DNA of 64,000 nt, taken from positions 2,046,001 to 2,110,000 of the forward strand of contig NZ_CP115483.1 in assembly GCF_027627455.1 (NCBI RefSeq), given 5' to 3'. Numbering within the stretch: position 1 is the first letter of the stretch; the number at the start of each line of letters is the position of its first letter. The stretch comes from Sphingobacterium sp. SYP-B4668 (GTDB taxonomy: Bacteria > Bacteroidota > Bacteroidia > Sphingobacteriales > Sphingobacteriaceae). A program made the position numbers and the translations under genes. This document shows, piece by piece, positions 18,502 to 25,917 of the stretch. The notes under the pieces were generated by a model. The model had not been told where the DNA came from. It worked only from the letters and a program-made list of their open reading frames with translations, and did not search any database.

Positions 18502-18795
18502 ATGAAAATACAGAAGAAGGAGGTATTGGATGTGCTTAGGCTTTTATCAAATAAAATAAATGAAAGATTTGGCGACGAGATCACTTTAGGTTCTCAAGAT
18601 TATTATTGGCAAATGACCTTAGATGAAATGTATGACGTTCAACAGGAGCCCAAGGAATTGATGATTGGACAGATCAGTGATGACTGGTTGGAGCTGAAAA
18701 GATTATTGATAGATGATGATGCGATCTCATATGATTTGGTTCGTTTTGGGGAACTACTAAAGGCGTTAAAGTATAGCAGTTCAGGTATTTGGTGA
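18502..18795 (+). CDS. Small acidic hypothetical protein
   Basis: 97 residues, no signal peptide, acidic, predicted mostly helical (VLDVLRLLSNKINERFG, ELKRLLIDDDAISYDLVRFG). It contains 'YYWQMTLDEMYDVQQEPKEL', which looks like a cytosolic immunity-type protein. It ends 22 bases before the left end of the IS256-type element. No toxin tail was found upstream. The role is inferred from neighbourhood only. Confidence 0.5.
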   Translation: MKIQKKEVLDVLRLLSNKINERFGDEITLGSQDYYWQMTLDEMYDVQQEPKELMIGQISDDWLELKRLLIDDDAISYDLVRFGELLKALKYSSSGIW

Positions 18796-18880
18796 TGAAA
18801 AACTTTTAAGAACAAAAGGAGACTGTAAAATAAACTGTGTCATAGATAATAATTGAATATATTATTTTTGACATAGTTTT

Positions 18881-19255
18881 ATGAGCGTTAACGAGACAGA
18901 TTTTGATTTTGAGTCCATGAAGGACAAGGCCCTTGAACAATTACGTAGTGGCAAGTCACTTTATGGGAAAGATAGAGCTTTTGCTCCATTGCTAAAAAGT
19001 TTTTTAGAATCCGCCCTTGAGGCGGAGATGGAGAGCCATATGGACGATTTTGAACGTTCTAGCGGTAACCGTCGTAATGGTAAGTCTACCAAACAGATCC
19101 GTACATCCGATGGGACTATTGATATTGATACTCCCCGCGACCGTCGCTCTAGCTTTGGTTCCACTATTAATGTTAGACCAGCAAGCACCGATGGTAGACC
19201 CACATTGGAGGTGTTACACCCAGATAATACTACTACAAAATTTAGATATGATTAA
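18881..19255 (+). pseudogene. IS256-family transposase 5' fragment fused to a polymorphic-toxin tail
   Basis: Residues 1 to about 100 match the N-terminus of mutator/IS256 transposases: FAPLLKSFLESALEAEMESH, SGNRRNGKSTKQIRTSDGTI and DTPRDRRSSFGSTI. The normal protein has about 400 residues. After about 19180 the frame continues into DGRPTLEVLHPDNTTTKFRY and stops; this tail resembles the C-terminus of Rhs/polymorphic toxins and overlaps by eight bases the start of the immunity-like gene at 19248. The transposase is certainly truncated; the toxin reading of the tail is inferred. Confidence 0.75.
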
Positions 19256-19637
19256 TAGTAAAATATACAAATGGAATCCGATAGGTAATATTCCTAATCA
19301 ACTTTATTTGAATCTGGTAAGGAATGAGAATAATAATCTTATTATCTTATTGAACATGGCCGACAGTGAGTCGACTTTGTCCATTGTTTTTGATAAAGTG
19401 ATTTTTTATAAAAGCGTTATTGAAACATGTAGCTTAGGAAGACTTGATAACTATCCTATTTTAAGTACTGAATGGCCTCTTTTTAAGGATGAACAATCCG
19501 AATATATTGAAGATCTAATTGCTCAAAGTTATCAAATCTATACAAGGGAAGATTTGAATCATTATATTATCACCCATGGTGATGGGATAATAGATGTTGT
19601 ATGTTTTTCTCAACCATTGGTAAGGTGGGAGGAGTAG
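19248..19637 (+). CDS. Immunity-like protein next to a toxin tail
   Basis: 129 residues. A longer frame is open upstream but runs through the transposase fragment in the wrong frame; the ATG at 19248 (MINSKIYKWNPIGNIPNQLY) overlaps the stop of the toxin tail and is the natural start. The protein is soluble, acidic and mixed alpha/beta (FDKVIFYKSVIETCSLG, LSTEWPLFKDEQSEYIEDLI). The overlap with a toxin C-terminus is the usual arrangement for a cognate immunity gene. No named family was recognised. Confidence 0.6.
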   Translation: MINSKIYKWNPIGNIPNQLYLNLVRNENNNLIILLNMADSESTLSIVFDKVIFYKSVIETCSLGRLDNYPILSTEWPLFKDEQSEYIEDLIAQSYQIYTREDLNHYIITHGDGIIDVVCFSQPLVRWEE

Positions 19638-20090
19638 TAGAAACCAAGCCTGTATTCTGTTTGTTTAAATACTTCACCAAGAAGTATCAAAGTCGTTAGG
19701 CTTATGATGTGTGTATAGTTTTCGTTCTCATTATTCTTCCTGTCCATATACGATTCCCTGTTCGCGCAATACATTTTTTCACGTTCGATTTCAGCGATAA
19801 GCTCTTCTTCCGAAGGCAGCTCGAGCAAATATTTGCTCACGAACAATTGTTGGTCACTATCAGCAATGGCATATTCTACCAAAGCTCTGTTCTGATTTGT
19901 GACCAGCAATAATCCGACAGGTGGATTATTCTCCTCTTGCATAATCTCCCTTTTGTAGTAATTTACATACGTTTTTAATTGGCCGATATGTTCGTGCTTG
20001 GCTTCGTCTACTTTGAGTTCTACAAGGATGTGGAATTTCAATATCCGGTGATAAAAGACAAGGTCGATAAAGAAATATTCGCCACCTATT
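19631..20090 (-). pseudogene. Truncated DUF1016/YhcG-type PDDEXK nuclease, C-terminal part
   Basis: The minus strand encodes GGEYFFIDLVFYHR, then ILKFHILVELKVDEAKHEHI, QLKTYVNYYK and NPPVGLLLVTNQNRALVEYA. These are the hallmark D...ExK nuclease core and C-terminus of the YhcG (DUF1016) family. The N-terminal half (winged helix-like, about 200 residues) is missing: homology ends near 20090 where a toxin tail on the other strand begins. The last 50 residues (from about YCANRES) do not look native either. It is a relic trapped in the island. Confidence 0.7.
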
Positions 20091-20091
20091 A

Positions 20092-20169
20092 GTAAATGTC
20101 CAAGGAAAATCTTGGGATGATATAATCAATAGTGCAACAAGGACAGGTGGTAAAGATTTAGGATTTTAA
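20092..20169 (+). pseudogene. Polymorphic-toxin C-terminal tail
   Basis: An open frame without a start, reading VNVQGKSWDDIINSATRTGG and KDLGF before a stop at 20167, lies 11 bases before an immunity-like gene. Composition and position fit the last residues of a toxin whose body has been deleted. It abuts the DUF1016 fragment on the other strand. Confidence 0.45.
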
Positions 20170-20180
20170 AATAAGTAAAG

Positions 20181-20606
20181 ATGAGACTATTAAAAAACTT
20201 TGATCTATTCAAGGAATATTATAATATAGATACAAATCAATTTTGTTCTTTTGGGGATCTTCAAAAAACAATAGGAATATACAAAATTATAAAAAGTATA
20301 ATGACGGGTTTACTGGTTGAAGATGGCTGCCTTTATTTTTTGTTTGGGGAAGAAAAGTTTCTAATAACAGAATCTCATCAAGTATTACTTGAAGTAAAAA
20401 GTAATGTTGAAAACAAATTTAGTCTTATCAAGGGAAATGATGTGCTTGTTGAATTTTTATATTCAAAACCAAGCACTAAATTAAATGTTTCGCCAATTGA
20501 ATACATTGATGAAGATGATTTTAAATGGGGTGATTTTATCGCAAGAATTATAAATGATGAATCACGAAAAAGAAATTTTGTAACGAACTTAATGGAAAGC
20601 CACTAA
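20181..20606 (+). CDS. Immunity-like protein
   Basis: 141 residues, acidic and AT-rich, with no signal peptide. Features: MRLLKNFDLFKEYYNIDTNQ, a central hydrophobic IIKSIMTGLLVEDGCLYFLF, and YIDEDDFKWGDFIARIINDE. No family was recognised. It follows a toxin tail by 11 bases and precedes another toxin tail by a few bases, so immunity function is likely but rests on context. Confidence 0.55.
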   Translation: MRLLKNFDLFKEYYNIDTNQFCSFGDLQKTIGIYKIIKSIMTGLLVEDGCLYFLFGEEKFLITESHQVLLEVKSNVENKFSLIKGNDVLVEFLYSKPSTKLNVSPIEYIDEDDFKWGDFIARIINDESRKRNFVTNLMESH

Positions 20607-20817
20607 GGGCGTAACTAACATTGCTAAGAATGCTAAAAAGATATCACCTGATGGTATTGACAAATTCTTAAATGCATGAAAGGATTGGCATAAGGGCTCA
20701 GCTAAAGGTAATTTTCTTAAACCATTCAAGAAAGAATTGAAAAGTGATACTAATGCAGATTTTTACATTGATAAGACCACAAGAGAAGTCTTTTTGAAAA
20801 GTAATAAATCTTGGTAA
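20599..20817 (+). pseudogene. Polymorphic-toxin C-terminal domain with an in-frame stop
   Basis: The frame reads AKNAKKISPDGIDKFLNA, then a TGA at 20677, then KDWHKGSAKGNFLKPFKKEL and NADFYIDKTTREVFLKSNKS before the stop at 20815. It looks like the nuclease-type C-terminal domain of an Rhs-like toxin, with a nonsense mutation and without its N-terminal part. The DUF4279-like immunity gene follows 33 bases later. Confidence 0.55.
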
Positions 20818-20850
20818 TTGGATAAACACGGGTCAAAAATTTGATTAAGT

Positions 20851-21099
20851 ATGATTTTTAAATATAGGTTTTCAGTTGCGGGAGATAATTTTTATCCAGA
20901 AGTAATCCTTAATAATATTCAAGGTGATTTTGTTGTCGACTCTTATTTTAACCCAACAGATAAAAAGGTTGACAATAAACCTGATGAGTATGGTTATGGA
21001 AATTTGTCTTTCTGGCACAAAAGTAAGTTTTCAACTGAAGATGAAATCGCAGAATACGAAAAGGACTTTATTGAGTTTATAGAAAAGAATCATTGGTAG
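20851..21099 (+). CDS. DUF4279-like immunity protein, truncated
   Basis: 82 residues: KYRFSVAGDNFYPEVILNN, GDFVVDSYFNPTDKK, YGYGNLSFWHKSKFSTEDEI. This matches my recollection of DUF4279-type proteins, which are normally about 130 residues; the C-terminal third is missing, and the sequence after 21096 changes abruptly to Rhs core. It was probably the immunity partner of the broken toxin just upstream. Confidence 0.55.
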   Translation: MIFKYRFSVAGDNFYPEVILNNIQGDFVVDSYFNPTDKKVDNKPDEYGYGNLSFWHKSKFSTEDEIAEYEKDFIEFIEKNHW

Positions 21100-21151
21100 C
21101 CTTACCTTACCACCGTGCGGGATTATTCGTTCTATAATTTGGTTTTTAGCG

Positions 21152-21375
21152 GTGCTCATGAACTCATCTCGATACTCGAAATTCGGTTATGTAGGCGGCA
21201 TCGAATATAATAATGGGGCCATCGATATCATCCACAATTCGGAGGGTTATGCGCTCAAGAACGGGACTACCTATGTATACCACTACAACTTGATCGACCA
21301 CCTTGGCAATGTCAGGGCCACCATCAAGGACAGCAGTAGATGTCGTACAGCGTGACAATTATTCATTGATGTTTT
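21152..21375 (+). pseudogene. Rhs repeat-associated core fragment
   Basis: The frame reads FGYVGGIEYNNGAIDIIHNS, EGYALKNGTTYVYHYNLIDH and LGNVRATIKD, a textbook Bacteroidota Rhs core. Around 21335 a frameshift moves the continuation into TAVDVVQRDNYS. Both flanks are lost. It shows that a large Rhs toxin gene once stood here. The following stretch to 21569 holds nothing that I can identify. Confidence 0.8.
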
Positions 21376-21569
21376 ACCTTCAGCGGCGTTCATGAGCTCG
21401 ATACATTTGGGTGTAGCTCGGTTTTTATCCATTCGGTATGCGTAAGGGAAAGGCTTCACACCTAGGGAAAGAACTTTTACCTCCTGCATAGCTTTTTTCA
21501 ATCTGAGCCTTAAAAAACTTTCAATAGAAACTTCAGACTTATATGGATACCACATATAAAATTTCTCAA

Positions 21570-21974
21570 CTAATTTTCACTCACTAGCCCATACTCCTTC
21601 CTAAAGGGTTTGGTAATAAAAAACACAAGTAATTGAAGGTAGAACAATAATGGAAATATTCCTACAAACCATCTCAATCGACTAATGTCAAATTCTTCTT
21701 CTACTAGAATTTGAACAGGATATAGAAAATCCATTATAAGCACATTACTGGATATCCTCCCTATATAAAGTACATCATATACTCCATAAAGACAAAACCC
21801 AACAAGAGCAAACCAATTAATCTTATTTTTCACTTTAATAAGAAGAAGAATAGCTACTATTAATAAAATACTACTGTTTCGCAATGGCACATTATAAATC
21901 AAGCATATTGTGACATTAGCTATCAATATTACCATCAAAAAAACGCAAACAGTTTTACGATAAACATCAAACAT
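21570..21974 (-). CDS. Four-helix membrane immunity-like protein
   Basis: 134 residues on the minus strand from the ATG at 21974 (a GTG three bases earlier is also possible). Four hydrophobic stretches: CVFLMVILIANVTICLIY, SSILLIVAILLLI, WFALVGFCLYGVYDVLY and WFVGIFPLLFYLQLLVFFI. The start codon overlaps the stop codon of a toxin tail (TGATG), the usual coupling for immunity genes. It is inverted relative to the other modules of the island. Confidence 0.6.
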   Translation of the reverse strand: MFDVYRKTVCVFLMVILIANVTICLIYNVPLRNSSILLIVAILLLIKVKNKINWFALVGFCLYGVYDVLYIGRISSNVLIMDFLYPVQILVEEEFDISRLRWFVGIFPLLFYLQLLVFFITKPFRKEYGLVSEN

Positions 21975-22085
21975 CACTTATAATTATAATATTTAACAAC
22001 ATCACTATATACTTTTTTAAGGTAGTTAACGGACCTGACTTTTGGAGTTTCATAAAGTCCATCCTTGCTCCATGTAGGACGAACT
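21974..22085 (-). pseudogene. Polymorphic-toxin C-terminal tail, minus strand
   Basis: The minus-strand frame WSKDGLYETPKVRSVNYLKK, then VYSDVVKYYNYK and a stop, lacks a start and ends in the TGATG overlap with the membrane immunity-like gene. Its other end meets the transposase 3' fragment near 22085. Confidence 0.5.
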
Positions 22086-22348
22086 TATCTACTTTTTTCG
22101 AGTATGATGAGCAGGTTCGCAAGACTATTTACACCACTAATCCTATTGAGGGAATGCACCGTCAGGTCCGTAAAATTACGAAAACTAAAGGTGCATTCAG
22201 TTCTGAGCAGGCTCTTATGAAGTTGATGTTCTTGATAATAAAGGACATCTCTAAAAAGTGGACTATGCCGATGCACAACTGGGGCTTGACGATATCTCAA
22301 CTTTATATTAAATTTGGAGATAGGCTCAAGCTGGATAGAGGCTTTTAG
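22086..22348 (+). pseudogene. IS256-family transposase 3' fragment
   Basis: The frame reads LSTFFEYDEQVRKTIYTTNP, IEGMHRQVRKITKTKGAFSS, EQALMKLMFLIIKDISKKW and MPMHNWGLTISQLYIKFGDR. TTNxIEGxxRxxRKxTKxxGxF is the signature of the C-terminus of IS256/mutator transposases, including the last catalytic Glu in the IEG motif. The middle of the gene, with the two catalytic Asp residues, is absent. Confidence 0.85.
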
Positions 22349-22453
22349 AATTAGGTTAATTATCCAATGACACAGTTTGAGTTACACTCCCCATTTTTAC
22401 TATTCGTTTTATTCCATTATAGATATATTTAAAGTTACTTTTTTTGAGCGACA

Positions 22454-22543
22454 CACGCGAAACGCTTGCGCCAGCTCGATATGGACGATGTATTAACGAC
22501 CCAACACCATCATTTTGCCGAACTGCTACTCTACAAATTTTAA
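22454..22543 (+). pseudogene. Short coding remnant beyond the IS end
   Basis: A start-less frame HAKRLRQLDMDDVLTTQHHH and FAELLLYKF ends at a TAA at 22541. Protein-like composition but no family. It may be the tail of the gene interrupted when the element inserted. Confidence 0.25.
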
Positions 22544-23115
22544 AGTCTATCTAACAATAAAATTAACTCTTCAATAGCTGTAAATGTTTCATTAATAAAT
22601 GTATTATCTATATCAAATTTTGTATCTATTGGTAAATCCAATCCCGTCTTTTGCTTAAAACTTTCATCAACAAATCCCATATTGTGAATACAAATATGTC
22701 TAACTTGAAATGCTATTTTTATTTTATTAAAAAAAGAATGCCTATTTAGATCTACACCCTTATTCGTGAAAATTTGATTGTTAACATCATCTAGTCTTTG
22801 GTAGAAATTTTTAGGTTTATTAGCATTTGTATCGTAATAATTTTCAATATACTGTTTTAATAAAAATTCTACATCACTACAAGCAGAAACAATAGTTAAC
22901 ATTTTTAATCGTGAGTAGTCCGCGCCTAAAAGCAATGTATACTCATACATATTATTTACTTCCTGAGGAATACCTAGAGCTGCTTTCAATTCTGTATTAA
23001 ATACTCGTCCTTTATGGTCAATCGGCGTCATGTCTGATGAATAAAACACAACGTTTCTTGTTATGTTATGAAATATTGCGTGCATTCCTTTTAAAATAGG
23101 ATTATTAACATTCAT
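22540..23115 (-). CDS. HEPN-motif protein, hypothetical
   Basis: 191 residues, soluble, mostly helical. RHICIHNMGFVDESF (about residues 139-153) contains R-x4-H followed by N, the pattern of the HEPN ribonuclease active site; the surrounding helices (LTIVSACSDVEFLLKQYIEN before, ETFTAIEELILLLDRL after) suit a HEPN four-helix bundle. Related proteins act in toxin-antitoxin, abortive-infection and RNA-processing systems. It lies just outside the IS right end and upstream on the same strand are two helix-turn-helix-like genes. Assignment rests on the motif only. Confidence 0.55.
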   Translation of the reverse strand: MNVNNPILKGMHAIFHNITRNVVFYSSDMTPIDHKGRVFNTELKAALGIPQEVNNMYEYTLLLGADYSRLKMLTIVSACSDVEFLLKQYIENYYDTNANKPKNFYQRLDDVNNQIFTNKGVDLNRHSFFNKIKIAFQVRHICIHNMGFVDESFKQKTGLDLPIDTKFDIDNTFINETFTAIEELILLLDRL

Positions 23116-23217
23116 TTTGATTGTTTTTGAAGGTATTGATTTAAGGTTTAAATATTCAGTATTTGTGTGGTCTCGATAGTATCTATTAAAGACGTCACTT
23201 TCGGAACAGGAGATTAA

Positions 23218-23865
23218 CTATGCTTTCTTGATATCATAAACAAACCTCGCATTATCATCCTTTTCCTTGTTGATCTTTGGCAGTCCTTTTGTGCCGTTGC
23301 AGGACTTCAGAGCGTTAGCGAGGAATAAGGGACGGATTGGTTGGTCGAGTTCTGCTTCGCAGTTTTTGAATATTTGTAGGGCTGTTTTGGATGTGTTGAA
23401 GTAGTCTGTTTGGCATTTTGCTAATACCCAAGTCATGACTTCTTCTTCGGTAATTGTGCTTGCAGATGGTAACAGTATCTCTTTGTCTTCTGTGCCGAAA
23501 GTAGCAATTTCCTTTACTGTACCATTCTCGAATCTCTTCTCAGCTTTGGATATGGTGTTTCCTACGTCATCTTTATGCTCAAAGACTTTAATTGTATAGC
23601 GGGGACTGACGTTGATATTCGGGACTATGGCTGGAAATCCGCAGTTGAAAATCTGCCTTAACATATTTGATTTTTCAATTTTGTACTCAAGGGTATGGAG
23701 TATACCCTCAATCTTTCGAACGTAAAAATCTTCCTGACCTAGTAGAAAAGACAACTCATATTGGCTATAACCTTTGGATATTCTGAGCAGTAAGACATTG
23801 AGCATTTTCTCAATCTCTACTATTGACATTTCAAGTTTCTCTACTTCGTTGAATATGGATTTCAT
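23218..23865 (-). CDS. Helix-turn-helix-like hypothetical protein A
   Basis: 215 residues. Near the N-terminus, LRISKGYSQYELSFLLGQED and FYVRKIEG look like an XRE-type helix-turn-helix (SQYELS as the helix-2 start). The middle (FEHKDDVGNTISKAEKRFEN) and the C-terminus (KTALQIFKNCEAELDQPIRP, CNGTKGLPKINKEKDD) match nothing I know. It is transcribed in the same direction as the similarly built gene upstream with 28 bases between; a -7-like box sits in that gap. Regulatory role inferred. Confidence 0.55.
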   Translation of the reverse strand: MKSIFNEVEKLEMSIVEIEKMLNVLLLRISKGYSQYELSFLLGQEDFYVRKIEGILHTLEYKIEKSNMLRQIFNCGFPAIVPNINVSPRYTIKVFEHKDDVGNTISKAEKRFENGTVKEIATFGTEDKEILLPSASTITEEEVMTWVLAKCQTDYFNTSKTALQIFKNCEAELDQPIRPLFLANALKSCNGTKGLPKINKEKDDNARFVYDIKKA

Positions 23866-23885
23866 AATATAGGCAACTGCTTGTG

Positions 23886-23893
23886 CAAATATA
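23886..23893 (-). promoter_or_regulatory. -7-like box before helix-turn-helix-like gene A
   Basis: On the minus strand the sequence is TATATTTG, a match to TAnnTTTG, about 20 bases before the ATG at 23865. No clear -33 box is present. Confidence 0.3.
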
Positions 23894-24487
23894 CTAATCC
23901 TTTTTTTGGATTTTAGCTAGTTTATAGCTATTAAGCCCATCACTAATTGTTAAATTAAGACGTTTGTTTTTTACAGCATTTTCCAATGGTTGGGTGAAAT
24001 TACTGCCTTCCCAAGTCTGATTTTGGACTTCGTTCGCTTTTTCAACAATCTCTTTTAGAGTTCTTTTTGTTTTGAAGAAGTCAGTTGATTCGATAAGAGA
24101 GTTTAGTGTTCCTGTAGGACCCGATTCGTTGAGGATATATGGTATAGCTTTGATAACTCTGTTATCACTAAGGATGTCAGTAGGATAGAAGTCGTGAATC
24201 GAGAATTCAACTTTGCTTGGAGATTGACGCTCTTTTGCTTTGTGTGCGAAGTACGCTGCAATATGATTTAAGACCGAGTCATTATACTTGCCATTATGGG
24301 CACTACTCTCAATATTTCCAATGTAGTTTTTGTTTCTATCTAAGTGGATGGAAAGTTCTTTTGGGGAAATTCCAAGTTCAAGCCGATAAAATTTGACTTT
24401 AATTATAATATAAAGATCTAGAGGTGACAAATATTCTATAGTAGTTGCATCCATAAGATCAAATACAAGAATCTTTCTGTATATCAT
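23894..24487 (-). CDS. Helix-turn-helix-like hypothetical protein B
   Basis: 197 residues. IIKVKFYRLELGISPKELSI and HLDRNKNYIGNIES resemble an XRE helix-turn-helix at about residues 28-62, in the same place as in the neighbouring protein A. The C-terminal 110 residues (FYPTDILSDNRVIKAIPYIL, TKRTLKEIVEKANEVQNQTW) contain no known motif. A and B may be divergent paralogues. The ATG at 24487 could be replaced by the internal Met of DLMDATTIEYL. Confidence 0.5.
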   Translation of the reverse strand: MIYRKILVFDLMDATTIEYLSPLDLYIIIKVKFYRLELGISPKELSIHLDRNKNYIGNIESSAHNGKYNDSVLNHIAAYFAHKAKERQSPSKVEFSIHDFYPTDILSDNRVIKAIPYILNESGPTGTLNSLIESTDFFKTKRTLKEIVEKANEVQNQTWEGSNFTQPLENAVKNKRLNLTISDGLNSYKLAKIQKKD

Positions 24488-25021
24488 ATTTCTCGTAAAT
24501 AATTTTATTTATTCAGAACTAATGGTTATCTTTGATATAGAAAGAAAGCAAAAGTTGTTTTCTTAAGAATTTTGGTGTTTAAATCCAGAGTCTTGCGCCT
24601 ACATATTCTGACGCCGTAACGCAAGGCAGTAGTTTAAATACCCATATCTATCCTTATTTAAGGCATTTTACTATATTTGCTTAGTAAGATAGGTGTGGGC
24701 CTACTGTTAGTCCGTGTTACGTTAGGCGTCAGAAACTTAAACTGTAGGCACGGCATGTAGTCCCGCACTTATCGATTCTACATGTCCAAGGCTCGTTAAC
24801 CAATAACGAGTTATGAAATCCAAAAAACTAACAACAGACTTCTTGAAAGCTCCGGAATGATGGAGTGGATTGTACTTTCTACAGACAGAACCTGAATCAC
24901 GTTCAGGTTGACGTGTGGAGGAGGTATGACCCTTCTTATGATCCTAGAGCTTAGGCGCCCGCTTGGAGGTTCATAAGTATTAAAGCAAACCAATTTATGA
25001 ACTTAAATTACCTATTTTGTA
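24488..25021. other. Gene-free stretch with a long-range inverted repeat
   Basis: No coding region is visible in 534 bases. It contains an inverted pair: GCCTACA...TCTGACGCC...TAACG (24597-24620) and its reverse complement CGTTA...GGCGTCAGA...TGTAGGC (24720-24749), about 100 bases apart. Near 24891 a small palindrome (AACCTGAA...TTCAGGTT) occurs. These could be ends of a lost element or an RNA structure. Confidence 0.45.
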
Positions 25022-25282
25022 ATGAAGCAAATCTGCTCCATCGGGATTGCTTTGTCCATAGCCAAGGACAAAGGGCGCCGATTATCACTACCACATACTT
25101 CGTTGATGTTGGACACGATCCGGCATCAACAGATAACTGTCCACATTCAACGGTACATCAACACAATAGCAGACACCATTTCTTCTACAATCCTGCGGGG
25201 AGGCTTTGACAGCTTTCCCAGATATGGTCGGGAGAAGTTTTGGACAACTTCGGCATTCCTTCGGCTAGGCTGTCACTCATTC

Positions 25283-25370
25283 CCGAAGCGCCACCGAACA
25301 AGCCTCGAAGCAGTCTCGAACAAGTCCCGAAGCGGAGTCGAACAGCTCCCGAACACCCCTCGAACAACTG
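25283..25370 (+). repeat. 11-bp tandem array, block 1 (8 units)
   Basis: Eight consecutive 11-bp units of the form YCGAAcaagtc: for example CCGAACAAGCC, TCGAAGCAGTC, TCGAACAAGTC, CCGAAGCGGAG, TCGAACAGCTC. The CGAA core recurs at exactly 11-base steps. Confidence 0.85.
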
Positions 25371-25445
25371 CATGTCGGGAAATCATGATTTTTGGCAGGA
25401 TAATCTCTTTTGGTCAGCAAATATCCCGTATTTGCCAAGCACGTG

Positions 25446-25610
25446 TTAAGTACTCCTTAAGTACTGATATGGTACCAATTACGCAACTGTTGCGTAAGAC
25501 GGTTGGCAAAGGGGAAATGTACCTGTCAGGTACAGGTCGATTATTGGACAATACCATAGCAACTTCGCTATTCGTTCGGGTCGGCAAGCGAGCAAGTTCG
25601 TACTTGAAAG
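25446..25610 (+). repeat. 11-bp tandem array, block 2 (15 units, degenerate)
   Basis: Units drift but neighbours match: TTAAGTACTCC, TTAAGTACTGA, TATGGTACCAA, then TTACGCAACTG, TTGCGTAAGAC, later TTCGCTATTCG, TTCGGGTCGGC. Some neighbouring units are each other's reverse complement, which makes perfect palindromes such as TTACGCAA-CTG-TTGCGTAA and TGTACCTG-T-CAGGTACA. Confidence 0.65.
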
Positions 25611-25666
25611 GCCAATCCATTGGTAAGGGGTCGCTTTTTCATGGGTGTGTCCTTGCTTCCACAGCA

Positions 25667-25897
25667 ATCAAACACCAAACAAACGGCAACCAAACACCAA
25701 TAAAAGACCAAACAAATAGCAACGAAAAGGTAACCAAACAGCAAGCAAACAGCGAAGGAGTCTCGAACAAAGACCAAGCAAATGCCCTAGAAAGACCAAA
25801 GGAACGGCAAACAAACGGTAATGAAACGGCAATAAAACACCAAACAAATAACAAAGAAACAGTAACGGAACCCCAAACAAACAACAAGGGAATAGGA
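25667..25897 (+). repeat. 11-bp tandem array, block 3 (21 units)
   Basis: Twenty-one consecutive 11-mers around the consensus AACAAACRGCA: AACAAACGGCA, ACCAAACACCA, AACAAATAGCA, ACCAAACAGCA, AACAAACGGTA, ATGAAACGGCA, AACAAACAACA and others. I checked each boundary by base position; there is no insertion or deletion within the block. Confidence 0.88.
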
Positions 25898-25917
25898 CAA
25901 TTTGCTTTCCTGCCAAC

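Larger units (their letters stand above)
18818..22391 (+). mobile_element. IS256-family element split into two ends around a toxin/immunity cargo
   Basis: The left end (18818-18842, GGAGACTGTAAAATAAACTG and on) and the right end (22367-22391, read on the minus strand GGAGTGTAACTCAAACTG and on) share an imperfect terminal inverted repeat with a common ACTGTGTCAT core. The transposase N-terminus follows the left end (18881) and its C-terminus precedes the right end (22348). About 2.9 kb of unrelated toxin, immunity, Rhs and nuclease fragments replaces the central half of the transposase gene. No matching target-site duplication is visible, which suggests that the two ends come from different copies. 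Confidence 0.75.

Noticed and set aside
21283..21555. 90-codon minus-strand frame in the Rhs remnant
   Set aside because: Runs across the frameshifted Rhs core and has no signature.
25667..25897. CRISPR array
   Set aside because: Units are 11 bp with no distinct spacers, and no cas gene is near.
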